Positions 34,101 through 43,177 are shown, counted from the first letter of the stretch. The stretch: DNA of 64,000 bases from Hyphomonas sp. CY54-11-8 (GCF_000682735.1 NZ_AWFD01000008.1:1-64000); one strand, 5' to 3'. Numbers and translations: made by a program. Notes: a model not told the origin generated them from the letters alone.

Positions 34101-34600
34101 GCGTTCATGGAGAACGGAGTCGTGCCGTCGGACTCGAAGAACTGGTACGTGTAGCCAAGTGCCTCTGCACCGGCAAACGTTCCATCATGGCTGTTGCTCC
34201 AGTTGGTGAAACCGTCGCTGCCATTGTCGCCGTTCTGGTTATTGACGGCGGGGCTACCATTCCGGGTCGTCTTTACCGTGACGGATGGAGCGCCACCTGA
34301 ACCGATCACCAGGAACGTGTCTCCTGTCGTGTTCAGAATGTCGAACTCATAGATATGGGACGTCTGCGTGGATCCTGGATTGTCCGCATTGTAGGCATTG
34401 TCGGCCGCGGTGATCGTGTCTTCGAACGTCTGAATACCGGCAGCCACATCGTCATTGAAATAGACAGCGGGGTCCGCTGCAGCGGTGCCTGAATAGAGCA
34501 ACGCGGCGGCGATAGCGGTGAGGGATGCTGCTGTGAAAGAGCGTGCAAGCATCCGGTTGCGCCTGCCGAAGCTGGGTGCACTTATGGTGTATTTTTGCAT
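31139..34600 (-). CDS. Autotransporter with PATR-type passenger repeats
   Basis: A 1153-residue type V secreted protein. An extended leader (about 1-42, ending GTAAADP) is followed by a non-repetitive N-terminal domain of about 300 residues with a CC pair (WGTCC). Passenger-associated repeats follow from about 345 to 560 (for example LILSGTNTNQGG, LLLSGTNTYTGGT, LILNGANSYTGGT), with two near-identical ~85-residue units. The ~270-residue C-terminal beta-barrel ends in a terminal Trp (GVNMVW). PATR repeats help passenger folding during export. The start is fixed by GGAG eight bases upstream. The passenger function (adhesion, enzyme or other) is unknown; the N-terminal domain matches no motif I know. 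Confidence 0.92.
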   Translation of the reverse strand: MQKYTISAPSFGRRNRMLARSFTAASLTAIAAALLYSGTAAADPAVYFNDDVAAGIQTFEDTITAADNAYNADNPGSTQTSHIYEFDILNTTGDTFLVIGSGGAPSVTVKTTRNGSPAVNNQNGDNGSDGFTNWSNSHDGTFAGAEALGYTYQFFESDGTTPFSMNALGTMVNDWGTCCTSSNPTPDGGTANASEVYLRFGTSSPLLLGGISNSIGGTEHFIGAINDTNFFNKVTVIATGNGEYFGVGGYLTFSSVALNSVPAGSSVVDGSGLENPSAQPPAIPDIDTGSTYYTAAQLGASQVNPNFVGGTLQFNMDTFVGADFTVQSQGGTMDTEGNMVSVTGGFTGVGNMRKTGNGTLILSGTNTNQGGFTIEEGTLRASHDQNLGGGPLTIGNATFQSGASMMSARQMIVEHSNSRLDVQDHDVEWQGGISGDGTLNVLGSGRLLLSGTNTYTGGTHIKGGSLLVTGDGALGTGALTIGNAAFVTGNDMSSTRQMILADTNSTVDVYQGALTWGGEISGTGALNFAGAGRLILNGANSYTGGTNIMEGTLVGSTNSLQGQILNNGMIEFNQSTDGTFDGALDGSGGLRKFGDGVLRIAGISRLGGNSYIEGGALDVNGMFGTNLLTVVDGASLLGTGGVDGSVVVLPGGMLKPGNSPGTLFVSGDVTLNDGSLFYTEIDGRTYSAAGGAGSYDRLVLTGEGVTFTANGTINPVLRGISGDANNDFDAVIGDVFTVVVADNIAGAFDMIDQPTAGIPENTRFNLIYNQNSIQLALVAQSLGILAQEGGLRSNAVAAATELDLATAYGQSTDGVLTSLFSDFNGMTASQVNSALASLSGDIHAHVLESMESVIGGSDSMILSAAKGDTGIGGVDTELKNGIHLWSRAEARGASYDPDAAGMGFDEDVYGITIGATFINRHDLRLGVAGSYKTAEIYNDTANGATSQMMSAYLYGSRAVTTRLTLSGLVGHTQAAVKTNRTTVFPNAVTYSKSDKPVSMTHAQLEARYKTVTFGETSVYAIGGLRAATLNVHKYAEEGTALETRLTLEGEGRDTLQSKLGAEVTRKFAGTDLAVFADWTRDLGNDPTVERKVWLGDAVWQTQSTDRGLDTYNYGFSARRKVNDRIGLELEYRGQYNSPNYDAQQLMFGVNMVW

Positions 34601-35019
34601 GGATTAACTCCGGAAAAACTCAACCTTGAGGGGCATATTTGTTGTGTTTTCCATCATACCTTTAGGTAGAAGGAGTACGCCCGCATGGTGAATGACAGGT
34701 TACGGATTATCCACTTTGGCGTTCAGAAGGTTACGTGAAAAGTCTTCAAATTTAACGGGTAAATGAAGTCCAAACAAAATATCGGTGTGCCAGGCGTCAT
34801 ATGCGCGCTGCTTGTATCTGCAATAAAATATACGGTGTTGGGGGCGCAGCTCGGTGGCCTCTCAGGATCGCAGGTTGATGCGTCGGCTTGCCCCAAGGGC
34901 GCCATACTGCTTTACGGGATGTCCTGAACTATACATACCGCATCGCCATCTCCGCAACCAAAGGGAGGCGCGTGCGTGCGGGTCTGGGTAATGCTCAGAA
35001 AAGGTCTGTTTACAGATAA
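34601..35019. other. Gene-free stretch upstream of the autotransporter
   Basis: These 419 bases hold no believable gene. The right part follows the stop of the 3-hydroxybutyryl-CoA dehydrogenase gene and the left part must carry the autotransporter promoter. Base composition is lower in G+C than the genes on both sides. No hairpin or repeat of note is seen. Confidence 0.5.
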
Positions 35020-35898
<879 letters not shown>

Positions 35899-36033
35899 CC
35901 GCTCTCGCCCTGAGTCTTTTCGTCAATTGTCTGACATATCCTGTTTGTGCAGTGCGTCAAAGATCAAGTCAGCACATCAGATGAGCGGGGGCGGCGATGG
36001 CGAACTCGATGGAGATGTTGTTTCCGGACAACA

Positions 36034-36059
36034 AAAAGCCCGGCACAGGCCGGGCTTTT
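36034..36059 (-). terminator. Rho-independent terminator after etfA
   Basis: AAAAGCCCGGC and GCCGGGCTTTT form a perfect 11-bp stem with an ACAG loop, followed by T's on the minus strand. It ends the etfBA transcript 26 bases after the etfA stop. Confidence 0.88.
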
Positions 36060-36084
36060 CGCTTATTGGGTGATCGCGGTTCGC

Positions 36085-37014
36085 CTAGAGCGCGTTCGTC
36101 AGTTCCGGAACGGCGACGAACAGGTCTGCAACCAGGCCATAGTCGGAGACCTGGAAGATCGGCGCTTCTTCATCCTTGTTGATGGCGACGATGACTTTGG
36201 AGTCTTTCATGCCAGCAAGGTGCTGGATCGCACCGGAAATGCCGATGGCGATGTAGAGTTCAGGCGCGACGATCTTGCCGGTCTGGCCGACCTGATAGTC
36301 GTTCGGAGCGTAGCCCGCATCCACAGCCGCACGCGATGCGCCGACAGCGGCGCCGAGCTTGTCGGCGAGCGGGAACATCAGCTCCTGGAACTTCTCTGCG
36401 GAGCCGAGGGCACGGCCGCCGGAGACGACGCGCTTGGCGCCAGCCAGTTCCGGGCGATCCGACTTGACCATTTCTTCCGAAACGAATTCCGACTTGAACG
36501 GGCCCGCCGGGGCGTCGATCGTTTCAACCGAAGCCGAGCCGTCATTGCCGGCTGCGTCGAAAGACGTGCCGCGCACGGTGATGACCTTCTTCGCGTCGGA
36601 AGATTTGACGGTCATGATCGCGTTGCCGGCATAGATCGGGCGCTCGAAGGTCTCTGCATCGATCACGGCGGTGATCTCGGAGATCTGCATCACGTCGAGT
36701 TTGGCAGCGATGCGCGGGGCGATGTTCTTGCCCGTGGTGGTCGCAGCGATGAAGACCGCGTCATAATTCGCCATCAGCGGCACAACGAGGGCTTCCATGG
36801 CTTCGGCCGTCTGCTTGCGCAGCGTCTCGCCTTCAGCCTGGAGCACCTTGCGGACACCGGAGACCTTGGCGGCTTCCGGAGCGACGGCAGCGGCGTTCTC
36901 ACCGGCGACCAGCAGGTCGACGTCGCCCCCGAACTTGGCAGCGGCGGTCACGACCTTGTGGGTCGCGTCCGACAGGCCGCCATGATGATGTTCTGCAATA
37001 ACGAGCACAGCCAT
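36085..37014 (-). CDS. etfA: Electron transfer flavoprotein alpha subunit
   Basis: A 309-residue ETF-alpha (FixB). The N-terminal [11 protein letters not shown] and the FAD-domain signature near the C-terminus ([18 protein letters not shown], followed by [16 protein letters not shown]) are clear. ETF carries electrons from acyl-CoA dehydrogenases to ETF-ubiquinone oxidoreductase in the membrane. It starts one base after the etfB stop and ends at a strong terminator. No truncation or odd residue is noted. Confidence 0.97.
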   Translation of the reverse strand: MAVLVIAEHHHGGLSDATHKVVTAAAKFGGDVDLLVAGENAAAVAPEAAKVSGVRKVLQAEGETLRKQTAEAMEALVVPLMANYDAVFIAATTTGKNIAPRIAAKLDVMQISEITAVIDAETFERPIYAGNAIMTVKSSDAKKVITVRGTSFDAAGNDGSASVETIDAPAGPFKSEFVSEEMVKSDRPELAGAKRVVSGGRALGSAEKFQELMFPLADKLGAAVGASRAAVDAGYAPNDYQVGQTGKIVAPELYIAIGISGAIQHLAGMKDSKVIVAINKDEEAPIFQVSDYGLVADLFVAVPELTNAL

Positions 37015-37015
37015 A

Positions 37016-37762
37016 TCAGACGACTCCTGCGGTTTTCAGTTTCGACACGAGGGTGGCGACATCCTCGACCTTTTCACCCGCCTGGCGTACCGGCGGTTCG
37101 GTGACCTGCACGACCGTCAGGCGCGGCGCAATATCGACGCCATAGTCGGCCGGAGCCTTCTCGTCGATCGGCTTCTTCTTTGCCTTCATGATGTTCGGCA
37201 GGGAAGCGTAACGCGGCTCGTTGAGGCGCAGGTCAACCGTCACAACGGCCGGCAGGGCCAGTTTCACGGTTTGAAGGCCGCCATCGACTTCGCGGGTCAC
37301 GGTCAGCGCATCGCCGTCCTTTTCCAGCTTGTAGGCGAAGGTGCCTTGCGGCCAGTCGAGCAGGGCGGCCAGCATCTGGCCGGTCTGGTTGGAATCGTCG
37401 TCGATCGCCTGCTTGCCGACGATCACGAGATCGGGCTTTTCTTCCTCGACCACTTTGGCCAGCAGCTTGGCAACGCCCAGCGGCTCAACCGTTTCGTCGG
37501 TCTTGATCAGGATGCCGCGGTCACCGCCCATGGCGAGAGCCGTCCGGATGGTTTCCTGTGCCTGTTGCGGACCGATGGAAACAATGACGACTTCCGTGGC
37601 GGTGCCGGCTTCTTTCAGGCGGACAGCCTCTTCGACGGAAATTTCGTCGAACGGGTTCATCGACATCTTCACATTGGCGAGATCGACCCCGGTCTTGTCC
37701 GGCTTGACGCGGACTTTCACGTTGTAATCGATCACGCGTTTGACGGGCACGAGGACCTTCAT
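37016..37762 (-). CDS. etfB: Electron transfer flavoprotein beta subunit
   Basis: A 248-residue ETF-beta (FixA) with [19 protein letters not shown] at the N-terminus, [12 protein letters not shown], and the AMP-binding [17 protein letters not shown] region at about 120-136. It pairs with etfA to form the flavoprotein that links beta-oxidation to respiration. A palindromic motif at 37842-37863 lies about 80 bases upstream and may be the operator of a catabolite regulator. It is the first gene of the etfBA operon. Confidence 0.97.
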   Translation of the reverse strand: MKVLVPVKRVIDYNVKVRVKPDKTGVDLANVKMSMNPFDEISVEEAVRLKEAGTATEVVIVSIGPQQAQETIRTALAMGGDRGILIKTDETVEPLGVAKLLAKVVEEEKPDLVIVGKQAIDDDSNQTGQMLAALLDWPQGTFAYKLEKDGDALTVTREVDGGLQTVKLALPAVVTVDLRLNEPRYASLPNIMKAKKKPIDEKAPADYGVDIAPRLTVVQVTEPPVRQAGEKVEDVATLVSKLKTAGVV

Positions 37763-37841
37763 GAGCAGCGCTCCACACGTTTCGAGGGATTGGACTTAAT
37801 AGATGGGCGTTGCCTACAGGCACTGAAAAGCTTTCGCAAGT

Positions 37842-37863
37842 TTGACGTTGACGTAAGTGTCAA
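37842..37863 (-). promoter_or_regulatory. TTGAC-type dyad before etfB
   Basis: TTGAC (37842-37846) and GTCAA (37859-37863) flank a TTGACGTAA core. The TTGACGTTGACGTAA pattern resembles the MerR-family LiuR-type sites known before branched-chain and fatty-acid catabolic genes. It lies about 80 bases upstream of etfB. The regulator is not in view. Confidence 0.5.
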
Positions 37864-37928
37864 TTTGGCGCGCAAAAATAAGTGATTTCTGGCCTTATGC
37901 GGTGCGATTCCTGCAATATGATACCCCA

Positions 37929-38411
37929 ATGACGCGATCCGGACTGCTCCTGAGCCTACTTTTTGCCTTTGCGTCGCCCCTCGTGGTGGCTGCAGAAGGC
38001 ATCTCTGCGCTGGATCCCGGCCTTTATGCGGTGAACACCGAAATTGAGACCAGCCTGCAGGATCCGGGGACCGGCACGCTTCTGGATACCTGGACTGAGC
38101 CTTTTGGCGGGGCGGCCTGCCTGGAAGGGGAGGAAGCCCGCCGCATTCGGCCTGACACTTTCATCGATGAGCGCTGCTACGTTTCGAATGTCCATGCAGA
38201 TCCTTACGGAGAAGCATTCGATGTGGCTTGCACATTCCCCGAGGGCCTGCTGACCGGGACCGGGATCCTTCAGGTCGATCCAACGCGGCCCACCGAATTC
38301 CTGCAGCGGTTCACCTTGCGCAGCCCAGGCCCGGTGGCCTCCCAGCGCGTGACGATAAAGGGCCGCCTGGTCGGCGCCTGCCTGCCGGACGATCTGGCCG
38401 CGGGCCCCTAG
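37929..38411 (+). CDS. Secreted DUF3617-like protein
   Basis: A 160-residue protein with a signal peptide of about 21 residues (MTRSGLLLSLLFAFASPLVVAA). The mature part has GLYAVNTEIE, four or five cysteines (AACLE, RCYVS, VACTF, GACLP) and a beta-rich pattern that resembles DUF3617, a periplasmic family of unknown role. The chosen start at 37929 gives a clean signal peptide; the frame is open further upstream. It is divergent from etfBA. Confidence 0.6.
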   Translation: MTRSGLLLSLLFAFASPLVVAAEGISALDPGLYAVNTEIETSLQDPGTGTLLDTWTEPFGGAACLEGEEARRIRPDTFIDERCYVSNVHADPYGEAFDVACTFPEGLLTGTGILQVDPTRPTEFLQRFTLRSPGPVASQRVTIKGRLVGACLPDDLAAGP

Positions 38412-38424
38412 AGCGCAGCGTCTA

Positions 38425-38433
38425 CGTAGAATC
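38425..38433 (+). promoter_or_regulatory. GTAGAATCC element before first YdcH gene
   Basis: GTAGAATCC contains GAATC (38429-38433), a GANTC site of the type methylated by CcrM in alphaproteobacteria. The same nine bases occur at 38774-38782 before the second YdcH gene. GAATC starts 73 bases before the start codon here. Confidence 0.45.
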
Positions 38434-38501
38434 CGCAATTGGCAATTTCGCCAGCCGGTCTGACATGGCAATAAGACGCGGCATTTTAACGGAGGACATC
38501 C

Positions 38502-38738
38502 ATGTCGAACACGCCCCACGAACTTTCTGCAGAATTCCCGGATCTTGCCGACAAGATCCATGCGCTGAAAACCAGCGATGCGCATTTTGCGAAGCTTGCC
38601 GATGAGTATCACGAGCTGAACCGCCAGATTCACCGCATCGAAACGGACGTGGAGCCTGCCAGCGACGAGCACCAGACCGAGCTGCGCAAGCAGCGTATGG
38701 CTCTGAAGGACGAACTCTACGCCATGCTCAAGGCCTGA
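38502..38738 (+). CDS. YdcH family (DUF465) small protein, copy 1
   Basis: A 78-residue, strongly helical, charged protein opening MSNTPHELSAEFPDLADKI, with ELNRQIHRIETDVEP and RMALKDELYAML. This is the YdcH/DUF465 pattern of small coiled-coil proteins of unknown function that are abundant in stationary-phase and stress conditions in some bacteria. A GGAGG precedes the ATG. It is a paralogue of the next gene and shares an upstream element with it. Confidence 0.9.
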   Translation: MSNTPHELSAEFPDLADKIHALKTSDAHFAKLADEYHELNRQIHRIETDVEPASDEHQTELRKQRMALKDELYAMLKA

Positions 38739-38773
38739 GGCCTTTCCGGCGAAGGCCATGGTGCACGGGTTTA

Positions 38774-38782
38774 GGTAGAATC
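38774..38782 (+). promoter_or_regulatory. GTAGAATCC element before second YdcH gene
   Basis: This is the same GTAGAATCC as at 38425-38433, with GAATC starting 81 bases before the start codon. The flanks (CCGAATGG here, CGCAATTGG there) are also alike, which suggests that gene and promoter duplicated together. Confidence 0.45.
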
Positions 38783-38858
38783 CCGAATGGGGCGGCGAGT
38801 GTCCATCTGTCAGAAACGGCAGTGTAAAGGACGTAGCTAACCCGGGAGGAGGTGCCCG

Positions 38859-39095
38859 ATGACCCAATTGCCCCATGGTCTCGTCGGAGACTTTCCGGAC
38901 GCTATCGACCGTATTCTGGAACTGGAATCCGAGGCGGAGGATTTTGTCCGCCTGGCCGAGGCCTATGAGGCCGTCACCGCGGAATTGCAGGATATCGAAT
39001 GCGGCATCGAGCCGGCTTGCCGGGCCTACATGGCCCAGCTGCGCCGCCAGCGCGATGCATTACGTCAAACCCTGTTTGCCCGTCTGAACGCCTGA
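38859..39095 (+). CDS. YdcH family (DUF465) small protein, copy 2
   Basis: A 78-residue paralogue of the preceding gene, the same length and layout: LPHGLVGDFPDAIDRILELE, VTAELQDIECGIEP, RRQRDALRQTLFARL. It contains two cysteines that copy 1 lacks. GGGAGGAGG precedes the ATG. The stop lies directly against the stop of the convergent DUF4262 gene. The function is unknown. Confidence 0.9.
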   Translation: MTQLPHGLVGDFPDAIDRILELESEAEDFVRLAEAYEAVTAELQDIECGIEPACRAYMAQLRRQRDALRQTLFARLNA

Positions 39096-39575
39096 TCAGC
39101 GCCACAGCTTCGGCTGCGCTTCCTTCACCGTATCGCGGCATCCCTTGTCCCAGGGAAAAAGCCCGTCCAGCAGGCCGGGCCAGACGATCTGCACCAGTGC
39201 CGGATGCCCGCCCTGTCCGTTGCGTGCCCATAGCCAGTCGGCCAGCACAGCGTATTTCTCAAACGCATCGGCGTGGGAGACTTTGCGCGCCACGCAATCG
39301 AAATCCTCGTGCAGGCCTTTCCAGACCTGATTGTCTTCCAGTTTCCGGCCTGTCTTGATCTGGTCGTACACATTGGCCAGCATGTCGTACATCACGTCGC
39401 GGTGCAGACCGAAAACAATGAACTCCGGCGCGTTCAGCGTCTGCGAAAAGCCGACCGTGTACGTGTAGTTCGGGGTCTCCAGTTCCGGGTCGTAGCGATG
39501 AACGGCATACCAGCCATGGGCTTCAATGCTGCCCAGGATCCGCTTTTCTTCCTCGATCACGATACCGCCCGCCAT
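39096..39575 (-). CDS. DUF4262 family protein
   Basis: A 159-residue protein with the DUF4262 pattern: HGWYAVHRYDPELETPNYTYT (in parts: GWYAVHRYD and YTYTVGFSQTL), PEFIVFGLHRDVMYDMLANV and the C-terminal LVQIVWPGLLDGLFPWDKG. The family is soluble and uncharacterised. Its stop abuts the stop of the second YdcH gene, so the two transcripts converge. I infer no function. Confidence 0.88.
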   Translation of the reverse strand: MAGGIVIEEEKRILGSIEAHGWYAVHRYDPELETPNYTYTVGFSQTLNAPEFIVFGLHRDVMYDMLANVYDQIKTGRKLEDNQVWKGLHEDFDCVARKVSHADAFEKYAVLADWLWARNGQGGHPALVQIVWPGLLDGLFPWDKGCRDTVKEAQPKLWR

Positions 39576-39786
39576 GTCTGAATGACGCGCTGTGCCGGGC
39601 CTCGGGTCAAGCTGTTAATCTTCAGATGACGGAGATTTAAGCATGACAGGAAGTTCATGTGGGCAGGGGAGGAGGCGGCTCCGAAAAATCCCGCTTGCCG
39701 GAAACGCGGTTCCGGCGTAAATCGCGCGCCGCCGCCGACCGCTGCGACAGGCACAAACGGGTGGCTGGAGCCATTCTGCACCTCAC

Positions 39787-40116
39787 ATGTCCAATCCGTC
39801 GTTTGACTGCGTGTCCTGCGGCGCCTGCTGTTTCAGCAGGAATCCGCGTTATCTGCAGCTTTTGCCCTGGGACACTTCCCGCAACCTGCCCCCTGAGAGC
39901 CTCTTTACCGAAGACGGCCGCACCTATGTAAAGTTCGATTGCGGTCATTGCGTCCACCTCGACCTGTCGAACGGGAAGGCGGTCTGCCAGGTCTATGAAG
40001 CCCGGCCAGAAGCGTGCCGGGCTTTCCGGGCGGGCAGCTTCGAATGCATCAAGGCCCGCCGCGCCAACGGCATTATGGGCGCCAATGTGAGGGACCGGGA
40101 AGGGGCGCCAGCCTAG
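39787..40116 (+). CDS. YkgJ-type cysteine cluster protein
   Basis: A 109-residue protein with CVSCGACC (residues 8-15), CGHCVHLD (about 53-60) and later CQVYEARPEACRAF, the Cys-rich pattern of the YkgJ/UPF0153 putative zinc- or iron-chelating family. The function is unknown. Its stop overlaps the stop of the convergent gene in a shared CTAG. Confidence 0.9.
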   Translation: MSNPSFDCVSCGACCFSRNPRYLQLLPWDTSRNLPPESLFTEDGRTYVKFDCGHCVHLDLSNGKAVCQVYEARPEACRAFRAGSFECIKARRANGIMGANVRDREGAPA

Positions 40117-41531
40117 TCGTAGAAACATTTCTCCGTGCCGTCGCCCTGATCGTAGCAGTCGCGGCGGTTTGAAGGCGGAGCATTTGGTATCTGGTTCTGC
40201 GACTGGTTGATCATGTTGTTATAGGCCGCATCGGCAGCCTGCTGGCGATCCCGTTGCTCTGCAGCCTGTTTGGCGCGCTTTTCTGCGGCAATGGCGGCGC
40301 GTGCTTCCGCGCCGTCCTCATAGGCTTTCTGGAACATTTTGTTGCCGCGAACGGCGGCCTCGTACTGGCGTCGTTTTTCTTCCGCGACAGCGCGCGCAAA
40401 CTCGGCGGCTTCGGCGCCGGCCTCATTGTCATTCAAAGCGAATTCATACGCCACGGCGGGGACGTACCCGCAAGCCTTGTCGTACCGGAACTCCAGCTGG
40501 GCCTTGCCCCAGCGATTGGTCGCCCAATCCGCCGTACCATAGTGTTCAACGTCCGGGCTGGCGGCGGCCGAGTTGCAGAATTCGGCCGTGAAGTCACCGC
40601 GCACCAGGCCGATCTCTTCGAAGTCGATACCCGCGCTGCGTTCGCCGAAACAGTCTCCGTAAAGCGTAATGGCTGCCACCATCGCGTCGTGTGGCGGATA
40701 TTCCGGCACACGGTCCAGCGGTAGCGGTTTGTACTTCTTGATGGCTCGCTCCATCTTCTTGTCATAGGCGACGCCATACTCGTTCGTTTCGCCTTGCCTG
40801 ACTTTCTTGGACGTGCGGGTCCATGGGCCGAAGGCTTGGGCGCCCCAGTCAGTACCCACGCGGCGCGTGATCATGGGAAGTTCCTGTTTGCCCTTCAGGG
40901 CCCACCACGCGATCACGGCGAGTGTGTTGTCCCTGTCGGAGAATGCCTGCGGGTTTTCCAGCTGTTCCGGCGTGAGATTGCAGGCGGAGACAGGAGCGGG
41001 GGGCGCCATGGATTGCTGCGAAACAGGTTGCGGCGACGGCGGCGCGGCCGCCATGATTTGCGGAGCCGGGACAGGGGCTGGAGCGGGCGGAGGCGCGTTG
41101 CGCTCTGCCCGCGTCGGCCCGGTCGTGCAGCCAAGGCGCTGTTCCGCCCATTTCAGCATGGCGGGCGGCGGCGCGTCGAAACCGGCATAGACCGGCTGCT
41201 TGTCGGAATAGCCGTTCTCGAGTTTGAATGTGTCGCTGTAATATTGCTTGTAAGCGGCGACTTCGGGGAAGTCTTCCCCGCCCGTATTGCAGAGGCCTTT
41301 GCGGCATTCGCTGAGCGAGGTGTAGATCTTGCCGAGATGATCGACCGCGCTGGCGCCGGTGTCCTGCCAGTAGAGGATCGCGCGGGCGCGCGTGTCGTTG
41401 GAGCTGGAATAGTCCTTCTCGAACGCGGCGTAGAGCGCGTCGCCCGTCGGGCAAGTCTGAGCGATGGCAGGCACAGACAGCCCACCAGCGGCAATGGCCG
41501 CGCAGGCGGCGAGTTTTCTGAAATGTCCCAT
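40113..41531 (-). CDS. Secreted hypothetical protein with Pro-rich linker
   Basis: A 472-residue exported protein with a signal peptide of about 24 residues (LAACAAIAAGGLSVPAIAQ). There is a first domain to about 135, a Pro/Ala-rich linker near 138-180 (PPPAPAPVPAPQ), a second domain with several cysteines, and a long charged helix at about 380-440 (EEKRRQYEAAVR and the following Ala/Lys/Arg-rich repeats), ending CYDQGDGTEKCFYD. I do not recognise a family. The layout suggests a periplasmic or envelope-associated structural protein. Confidence 0.75.
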   Translation of the reverse strand: MGHFRKLAACAAIAAGGLSVPAIAQTCPTGDALYAAFEKDYSSSNDTRARAILYWQDTGASAVDHLGKIYTSLSECRKGLCNTGGEDFPEVAAYKQYYSDTFKLENGYSDKQPVYAGFDAPPPAMLKWAEQRLGCTTGPTRAERNAPPPAPAPVPAPQIMAAAPPSPQPVSQQSMAPPAPVSACNLTPEQLENPQAFSDRDNTLAVIAWWALKGKQELPMITRRVGTDWGAQAFGPWTRTSKKVRQGETNEYGVAYDKKMERAIKKYKPLPLDRVPEYPPHDAMVAAITLYGDCFGERSAGIDFEEIGLVRGDFTAEFCNSAAASPDVEHYGTADWATNRWGKAQLEFRYDKACGYVPAVAYEFALNDNEAGAEAAEFARAVAEEKRRQYEAAVRGNKMFQKAYEDGAEARAAIAAEKRAKQAAEQRDRQQAADAAYNNMINQSQNQIPNAPPSNRRDCYDQGDGTEKCFYD

Positions 41532-41585
41532 AAGGTTGAGATACAGGGGATCGCCCAGCGTGCAAATTGTTTTGCGGGCGGGTGT

Positions 41586-42071
41586 CTATTCCTCTGCGTC
41601 TTCCGGCAGGAATGCGACCGTTGTGGCGCGCACTTTCCATGCCCCATCCACGCGCACGAGATAGTCCGTCCCGGCATAGCGCACCGTCCGCGGCGTGCCG
41701 TCGGCTTCCATCAGGGCTTCGGTGGCATTGAAGCGGGCAAGCGCCGTGTCGCCGAGCACTGCAATATCAGCGAATTCGGCCTCATAGCTGACGACTCGGG
41801 CGCCGCCGTCGATATAGTCCCGCACGAGTTGCATGTGCGGGATCTTGGCGCGGGGTTCGGCCTGACCGGCAAACCAGACCGTCCAGTCGTCGTGATACTC
41901 TGACGCCCACGCCTCGAAATCCGTTTCGATTCCCATCGGCCCGTTGGAGAGAAGGTCGGCAATGGCCTGCTGGTCGGCGGACCAGTCCTGCTCGCTGGCG
42001 AGGGCGGGCAGGGACGCGGCGCAAAGGGTGAAGAGGGCGGCGAGGCTGGCGGACCTGAAGGCGCGTTTCAT
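41586..42071 (-). CDS. Exported SnoaL/DUF4440-like protein
   Basis: A 161-residue protein with a signal peptide (to about residue 25, SLPALASE) and an NTF2-like/SnoaL-like fold: DQQAIADLLS, FEAWASEYHDDWTVWFAG, and the closing TDYLVRVDGAWKVRATTVAFL. Such cone-shaped folds bind small hydrophobic molecules or act as non-catalytic domains. Another SnoaL-like protein is encoded at 42674. The function is unknown. Confidence 0.8.
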   Translation of the reverse strand: MKRAFRSASLAALFTLCAASLPALASEQDWSADQQAIADLLSNGPMGIETDFEAWASEYHDDWTVWFAGQAEPRAKIPHMQLVRDYIDGGARVVSYEAEFADIAVLGDTALARFNATEALMEADGTPRTVRYAGTDYLVRVDGAWKVRATTVAFLPEDAEE

Positions 42072-42074
42072 GAT

Positions 42075-42509
42075 TTAGTTCCTCGACGGATAAATGCCTT
42101 GCGCCACGATGCATTGCTTCAGGGCGAGATAAGGCTGCGGGTCGTCGCTGGCGTGGGCGCTGTTCCTGTTATTGTCAGGCAGGGCCCCGCTGGTGCCTTT
42201 CTGGCCAATCGCATAGTTCGGAAGGCCCGGGCCCTGGCCGGCGCCGATGATGGTGCGCCCCCGCAGGTCCGGCAAGGCGAAGGTCGTCCGGCCGTCTCCG
42301 CCATACTGGGTGCCGAGGAGAGAGAAGAGGGCGGTGTTCTCGCTGATCTGCAGCAGCCGCCCATCCGCCTCCAGCGTCCCCCTCGGACAGAAGTTGAACC
42401 CGACCGTGATGATCTCGCCGAGATACTCATCCGGCCCGGCATGCGCCGCAGGCGCCGCCGCCATGAGCGCGCCGGTGAGCGCTGCCGTGATCGCAAGTTT
42501 CCGAACCAT
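42075..42509 (-). CDS. Exported phage-tail-collar-domain protein
   Basis: A 144-residue protein with a signal peptide (to about residue 24, APAAHA) and the tail-collar motif: EIITVGFNFCPRGTLEADGRLL (in parts: GFNFCPRGT and ADGRLLQI), then FSLLGTQYGGDGRTTFALPDLRGR. Tail-collar domains also occur in bacterial surface proteins, and no phage genes are nearby, so this is a domain reuse and no prophage mark. It starts just upstream of the SnoaL-like gene, with a three-base gap, and they are probably co-transcribed. Confidence 0.88.
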   Translation of the reverse strand: MVRKLAITAALTGALMAAAPAAHAGPDEYLGEIITVGFNFCPRGTLEADGRLLQISENTALFSLLGTQYGGDGRTTFALPDLRGRTIIGAGQGPGLPNYAIGQKGTSGALPDNNRNSAHASDDPQPYLALKQCIVAQGIYPSRN

Positions 42510-42673
42510 CGCGTGTCCTCCCTTTTTGTACGGACGACCCTAGACCCTGGGGCCGGGGAGGCAAGGGCAGACGGTGCGCAGCGGAGCCGGGCGCGAACTT
42601 CAAAGACCGAAATGTTTGACTTGGCGCGGCTTCGCGCGGACAGTCGATTCCAAGGATCAGGGAGGACGAGAAA

Positions 42674-43177
42674 ATGACAATCTTTAAATTGGGACTATTG
42701 GGCGCCGCCGCCATGACGCTGGCGGGCTGCGTTGTGGTCGACGAAAGGGCGGCGTCCGTGCCAGTGGCCGACGTGTCGCCGCCGACCGCAATGATGGCGG
42801 AAGAGGCCCGCGCCATTGTCGAGGTCCGCAATGACGATTTCGAGCGGCTGTTTGCGGCGGGCGAGACGATGGAACTCGCCTCGGATCTCTACACGATCGA
42901 TGGCCGCATCGTGCCGCCCGACGCGCCGGACCAGGTGGGCGCCGAGGCGATTGGCGCCTATTGGACGGCGGCCCGTGCTGCGGTCGGATCGGTGGACCTC
43001 CAGACGGTCGAGGCCGTGCCGGTGGGCGAGGGCCATATCGCCGAGCGCACCCACGTCACCCTGTTCGCGCCGGACGGCACAACCATCGGCGGCGGCAAGG
43101 CCGTGATTCTCTGGACGCTCGAAGACGGCGTCTGGAAGATGCAATGGGACAGCTGGAACGACGGCCCGGTGGACTAG
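42674..43177 (+). CDS. SnoaL/DUF4440-like lipoprotein
   Basis: A 167-residue lipoprotein: the lipobox LAGC ends at Cys19 (GAAAMTLAGC). The mature part is NTF2-like (EEARAIVEVRNDDFERLFAAGE, in parts: ARAIVEVRNDDF, and IGAYWTAARAAVGS, then LEDGVWKMQWDSWN). It is probably anchored in the outer or inner membrane facing the periplasm. GGAGGA precedes the ATG. It is related in fold, and only distantly in sequence, to the protein at 41586-42071. The function is unknown. Confidence 0.85.
   Translation: MTIFKLGLLGAAAMTLAGCVVVDERAASVPVADVSPPTAMMAEEARAIVEVRNDDFERLFAAGETMELASDLYTIDGRIVPPDAPDQVGAEAIGAYWTAARAAVGSVDLQTVEAVPVGEGHIAERTHVTLFAPDGTTIGGGKAVILWTLEDGVWKMQWDSWNDGPVD

Noticed and set aside
42075-42509. 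Prophage tail-fibre gene
   Set aside because: The tail-collar domain has a signal peptide and no phage neighbours, so it is an exported bacterial protein.
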